Part shown: in pieces, positions 4,601 through 6,392 of the stretch
How positions within the stretch are numbered: position 1 is the stretch's first letter
Layout: the number at the start of each line of letters is the position of its first letter
Origin: Balneolia bacterium
GTDB lineage: Bacteria > Bacteroidota > Rhodothermia > Balneolales > Cyclonatronaceae
NCBI GenBank assembly: GCA_003567135.1
Contig: PXAI01000018.1
Coordinates: forward strand, 1 to 6,392
Length of the DNA: 6,392 nt
Direction: 5' to 3'
Made by a program: the position numbers and the translations under genes
The notes under the pieces: generated by a model
Database searches by the model: none
The model's input: the letters and a program-made list of their open reading frames with translations, nothing else
What the model was told of the DNA's origin: nothing

Positions 4601-6392
4601 GAATCAGCAGTTCGTTCTTCTCTCCTGCCTCTGATACCCCGCTTGAAATAGCGCCGGGACTGAGCAAAAGAGTTAACGTAATGTTCTCACCCGAAGCGGC
4701 AACAAGCTACAACGGTGTGCTGATTATCACCGGGAACACCGGAAGCGGAAACCAGACCGTGAATATTCCGCTTTCAGGAAACGGTATTGAGCCGCCTGAA
4801 GCTGAATTCAGCATTGCCAGCGATGCGCTTACCATCGGCAACGATGAAGAAGAGTCCATTCCGTTTACCATGTCGAATTCCGGCAGCGGTACACTTGAGT
4901 TTAGTATTGCCGTGGCAAATGCGAATCTGCACCGTAGCATCAGCGAAAGGCTGCAGATGGCTGAGAGTCAGACGACACAAAGAATTGCGCTGGATCTTGA
5001 TTTCTTCGCAGGATTCACCCGTGAAGGCCAAACAAATCTTGCTCAGTTTGACGCAGGAAAGCCGAACAGCGTAATCCGCGAGCAGTCCATGACAGCTGAC
5101 ATCACCGCATTTGCGTTTGGTAAAGGCTCACAATCTGCCGGATATGCTATTAACGAGTCCGGAGAAATTATCCGAATTAACGTAATCAGCGGATCATCCA
5201 GAACGCTTGTTTCCGGATCATCCGGAGAAATGACGCTGAGCGATCTCGCGGTGCATCCTGTCAGCGGAAATATTATAACCCTTAGCTACGGCGAAGATTT
5301 CAGCCGTATCAGCAAACTAAGCCATGAATCCGGCGAGATGATTGTTTCACACGATCTGCCGGAATCCATGCGCTACATCACCGCTGATGCTTCAGGCATG
5401 ATCTATCTTGCCAACGCATCCGGTTCGTTTGCAGCGTTCGATCTCAGCAATGAGACCTACCGCTCTTCCGTACAGGGATCAGAAAGCGTTACGCTTAACG
5501 GCATTTCATGGGACAGCCAGTCAGGGCGCATTTTCGCATCCTGGTCAGCTGATGACATCACCAGGCTTGGTGTCGTAAATCCTGCAAGCGGAGCACTTCG
5601 CTCGCTGGGTACTACCGTCAGTGAAGTCAACTGGTTTGCCTTCCCGATGAGCAACGGCGCTATCGACTGGGTAACTGCCGACCCTTCTGAAGGAACCATT
5701 GAAGGCGGTGAAAGTGCCGTAAACGGCTCGCTGGTTATAAATCCGGACGGAATCACACCAAGTGAATATGATCTGGTGGTATTTGCTCATACCAACGATC
5801 CCGCTAAGGAAGTTCTGGAACAAAATATCCGTATTAACGTGCAGGGTGAACCAGAAGCCTATGTTCAGCTGATCCACAACGGATCGCATCCTTCAGCTTC
5901 AAACGTCGATATTTTCATCGATGGCGAGGTTTACAAGGAAGGCTTGTCGTACAGAAGCGCCACTCCGTTTGAGTGGTTCCCGGCCGGCGAATCGGTAGAT
6001 ATTGCCATCGCACCGGCAGGAAGCCAAAGCGTTGCTGATGCCATCCATACCGCCAGCCTGAACCTGGAGCGCGGCGAAAATTACACGATCATCATCAGCG
6101 GCGACCTCAATACGGACGGCCCTGTTGAAACTGAACTCGGATTCTGGGTGATCGAGAATACGCTCGCAAAATCAGATGACGAAGAGAACATCGCGTTCTT
6201 CTTCTTCCACGGAATCACCGATGCTCCGGCCGTAGACGCCGAAGTCCGCTCTGTGGGCATGATCGCCGAAGGCCTGGAATACGGAATGGTATCGGATTAC
6301 CACTACATGCAGGCTGATAACCAGATCTTCGATTTCTACGAAGCCGGTTCTTCAGATTACCTGATGAACTTCGTGGAAGATCTTTCGATGTA
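1612..6392 (+). CDS. Giant secreted S8 subtilase with multidomain C-terminal tail (3' end outside window)
   Basis: An open frame of 1593 codons plus two bases runs off the right edge. ATG 1612 is the first start after an in-frame TGA at 1558; no Shine-Dalgarno is seen. Residues 1-30 are a Sec signal peptide with likely cleavage after TVA. Residues 38-145 resemble the fervidolysin-type inhibitory propeptide (VVVVKFTKEA; YGLDRWYVVEY; IEHAEP). The S8 domain spans about 195-490 with Asp206 (VVDTGID), His254 (NGHGSHCSG), oxyanion Asn365 (AAGNSD) and Ser436 (GTSMAAPH), so the triad is intact. Cys258 after the active His is as in proteinase K-like enzymes. Then come a fibronectin III domain (503-610), an Ig-like half-module (615-655), a GYTWIDS beta-module (700-893), a second half-module (893-945), an ASH/choice-of-anchor-D domain (957-1059), another half-module (1061-1107), a propeller-like segment (1163-1345), its partner half (1348-1412), DUF4397 (1414-1510) and the start of a second one (from about 1526). 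It is predicted to cleave proteins outside the cell or at the surface; the substrate is unknown. Any C-terminal sorting signal would lie beyond the window. Confidence 0.95.
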   Translation, partial: MLAKLQITASFLLASLILVFGSGSVSFTVAQTGPDDYHENVVVVKFTKEALNTMNRQLVLSEARTSLPSVDLLNEQLEVHSMHQLIRTDPRFAERHARYGLDRWYVVEYASTTDVPSAIAAFKSNANIEHAEPKFQYEILGSPTSPAFSAEELVELLSDFDDPRLDEQWHYHNTGQTGGTEGADMKLFPAWDIETGSSEIIVQVVDTGIDLNHPDLENMLWENPFPGPENGYVDDFHGWNHVSGNSDIQDTNGHGSHCSGTIAAQNNNGVGVAGIAGGNGEDGTGVRIMTSRVFIGAFGGGGFAEAVVYGADNGAVIANHSWGGGGFSQALRDAILYFIENAGYDADGNPSGPIQGGLIVFAAGNSDVSTPNEPIASNPEVMAVASTNHNDQKSWYSQYGDWVHISAPGGETNTVLQEGVLSTVQNGNYQFYQGTSMAAPHAVGVAALVASSFKDEGITPDEIFERLVATTDPIEDVNPSYQGQMGSGRLNAARALEQDDGIAPDAITDLEVIDEAQSSITVEWTATGSSGMEGMSNNVDLRYSTNPITESNFHAAPQPDRSVTPRSAGQTQTFTVSGLQPNTNYYFAVKASDFFGNVSPISNLATGTTAGTPTASVDPEQLYAETEEEGNTVVKNFSISNSGNADLEFAFSGVNVTEMLARPGVELNNVSRIYPDMELEKGEEDHRTGHPVLLGAGGPDEFGYTWIDSNEPGGPAFNWFDISEVGSPIPGLSGTWDGNAMVDLPFDFPFYDGEYSEARVSVNGWIHFGSFSGLGFTNREIPSTSDPTNFLAVLWDDLDMRQAGSVYSYHDEQANRFIVQWDGAPKSGSIGTVYTFQAMLYANGTIVYQYDSITGNNAANTVGIENQDGTDGLQVAFNTGYVESELAVRFATAPDWISLNQADGVVAPGESLEIEATFDPAGLSEGIYTHVFSIGTNVYGGGGLDLPVSFQIGSGVGSLAADMEEMEFGDAFVGTGKMMSLELTNNGTSLVTVNDLGISSSFFSPASDTPLEIAPGLSKRVNVMFSPEAATSYNGVLIITGNTGSGNQTVNIPLSGNGIEPPEAEFSIASDALTIGNDEEESIPFTMSNSGSGTLEFSIAVANANLHRSISERLQMAESQTTQRIALDLDFFAGFTREGQTNLAQFDAGKPNSVIREQSMTADITAFAFGKGSQSAGYAINESGEIIRINVISGSSRTLVSGSSGEMTLSDLAVHPVSGNIITLSYGEDFSRISKLSHESGEMIVSHDLPESMRYITADASGMIYLANASGSFAAFDLSNETYRSSVQGSESVTLNGISWDSQSGRIFASWSADDITRLGVVNPASGALRSLGTTVSEVNWFAFPMSNGAIDWVTADPSEGTIEGGESAVNGSLVINPDGITPSEYDLVVFAHTNDPAKEVLEQNIRINVQGEPEAYVQLIHNGSHPSASNVDIFIDGEVYKEGLSYRSATPFEWFPAGESVDIAIAPAGSQSVADAIHTASLNLERGENYTIIISGDLNTDGPVETELGFWVIENTLAKSDDEENIAFFFFHGITDAPAVDAEVRSVGMIAEGLEYGMVSDYHYMQADNQIFDFYEAGSSDYLMNFVEDLSM

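Noticed and set aside
6300..6392. Stop codon or C-terminal sorting domain of the subtilase
   Set aside because: The frame is still open at the last full codon and the window ends with TA, which could be Tyr or a stop; neither can be claimed.

Overview
The window looks like chromosomal DNA from an FCB-group bacterium, most likely Balneolota (Balneolaceae or a close relative) or a neighbouring Bacteroidota lineage. The evidence is indirect. There is a DUF4920-type lipoprotein, a very large secreted subtilase with a fervidolysin-like propeptide and DUF4397 modules, no Shine-Dalgarno sequence before the starts, and an exact Bacteroidota-type -7 box (TAnnTTTG) upstream of the lipoprotein genes. 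Coding DNA is visibly richer in G+C than the intergenic DNA.

Layout. The left edge (1-114, minus strand) holds the first 38 codons of a gene that runs out of the window. Its N-terminus looks like an inner-membrane protein, possibly a K+ channel of the TrkA-N type. After a 137-base gap come two overlapping minus-strand genes. The upstream one (676-1173) encodes a DUF4920 lipoprotein with a Cys-x4-Cys-Trp motif. The downstream one (252-683, start revised) encodes a small lipoprotein with a C-terminal CIDCH haem-binding site and a cytochrome c'-like layout. A 438-base A+T-rich region (1174-1611) separates this group from a divergent plus-strand gene. It contains a probable promoter for the lipoprotein pair and several short dyads. 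From 1612 to the right edge a single open frame of at least 1593 codons encodes a secreted S8 subtilase with a long chain of accessory beta-domains; its 3' end is outside the window.

How the genes may work together. The two lipoproteins overlap by 8 bases (ATGCCTGA), so they are probably co-transcribed and translationally coupled. Both should be membrane-anchored outside the cytoplasm, which suggests a small redox, haem or gas-related pair; no function is established. The subtilase is transcribed away from them and is probably an independent extracellular or cell-surface protease.

Most notable points. The lipoprotein pair (DUF4920 plus c'-like cytochrome) could be an undescribed two-component periplasmic module. 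In the subtilase, two Ig-like modules each appear to be split by a large inserted domain: a GYTWxDS beta-module in the first and a propeller-like segment in the second. No mobile element, CRISPR array, tRNA or rRNA was seen.
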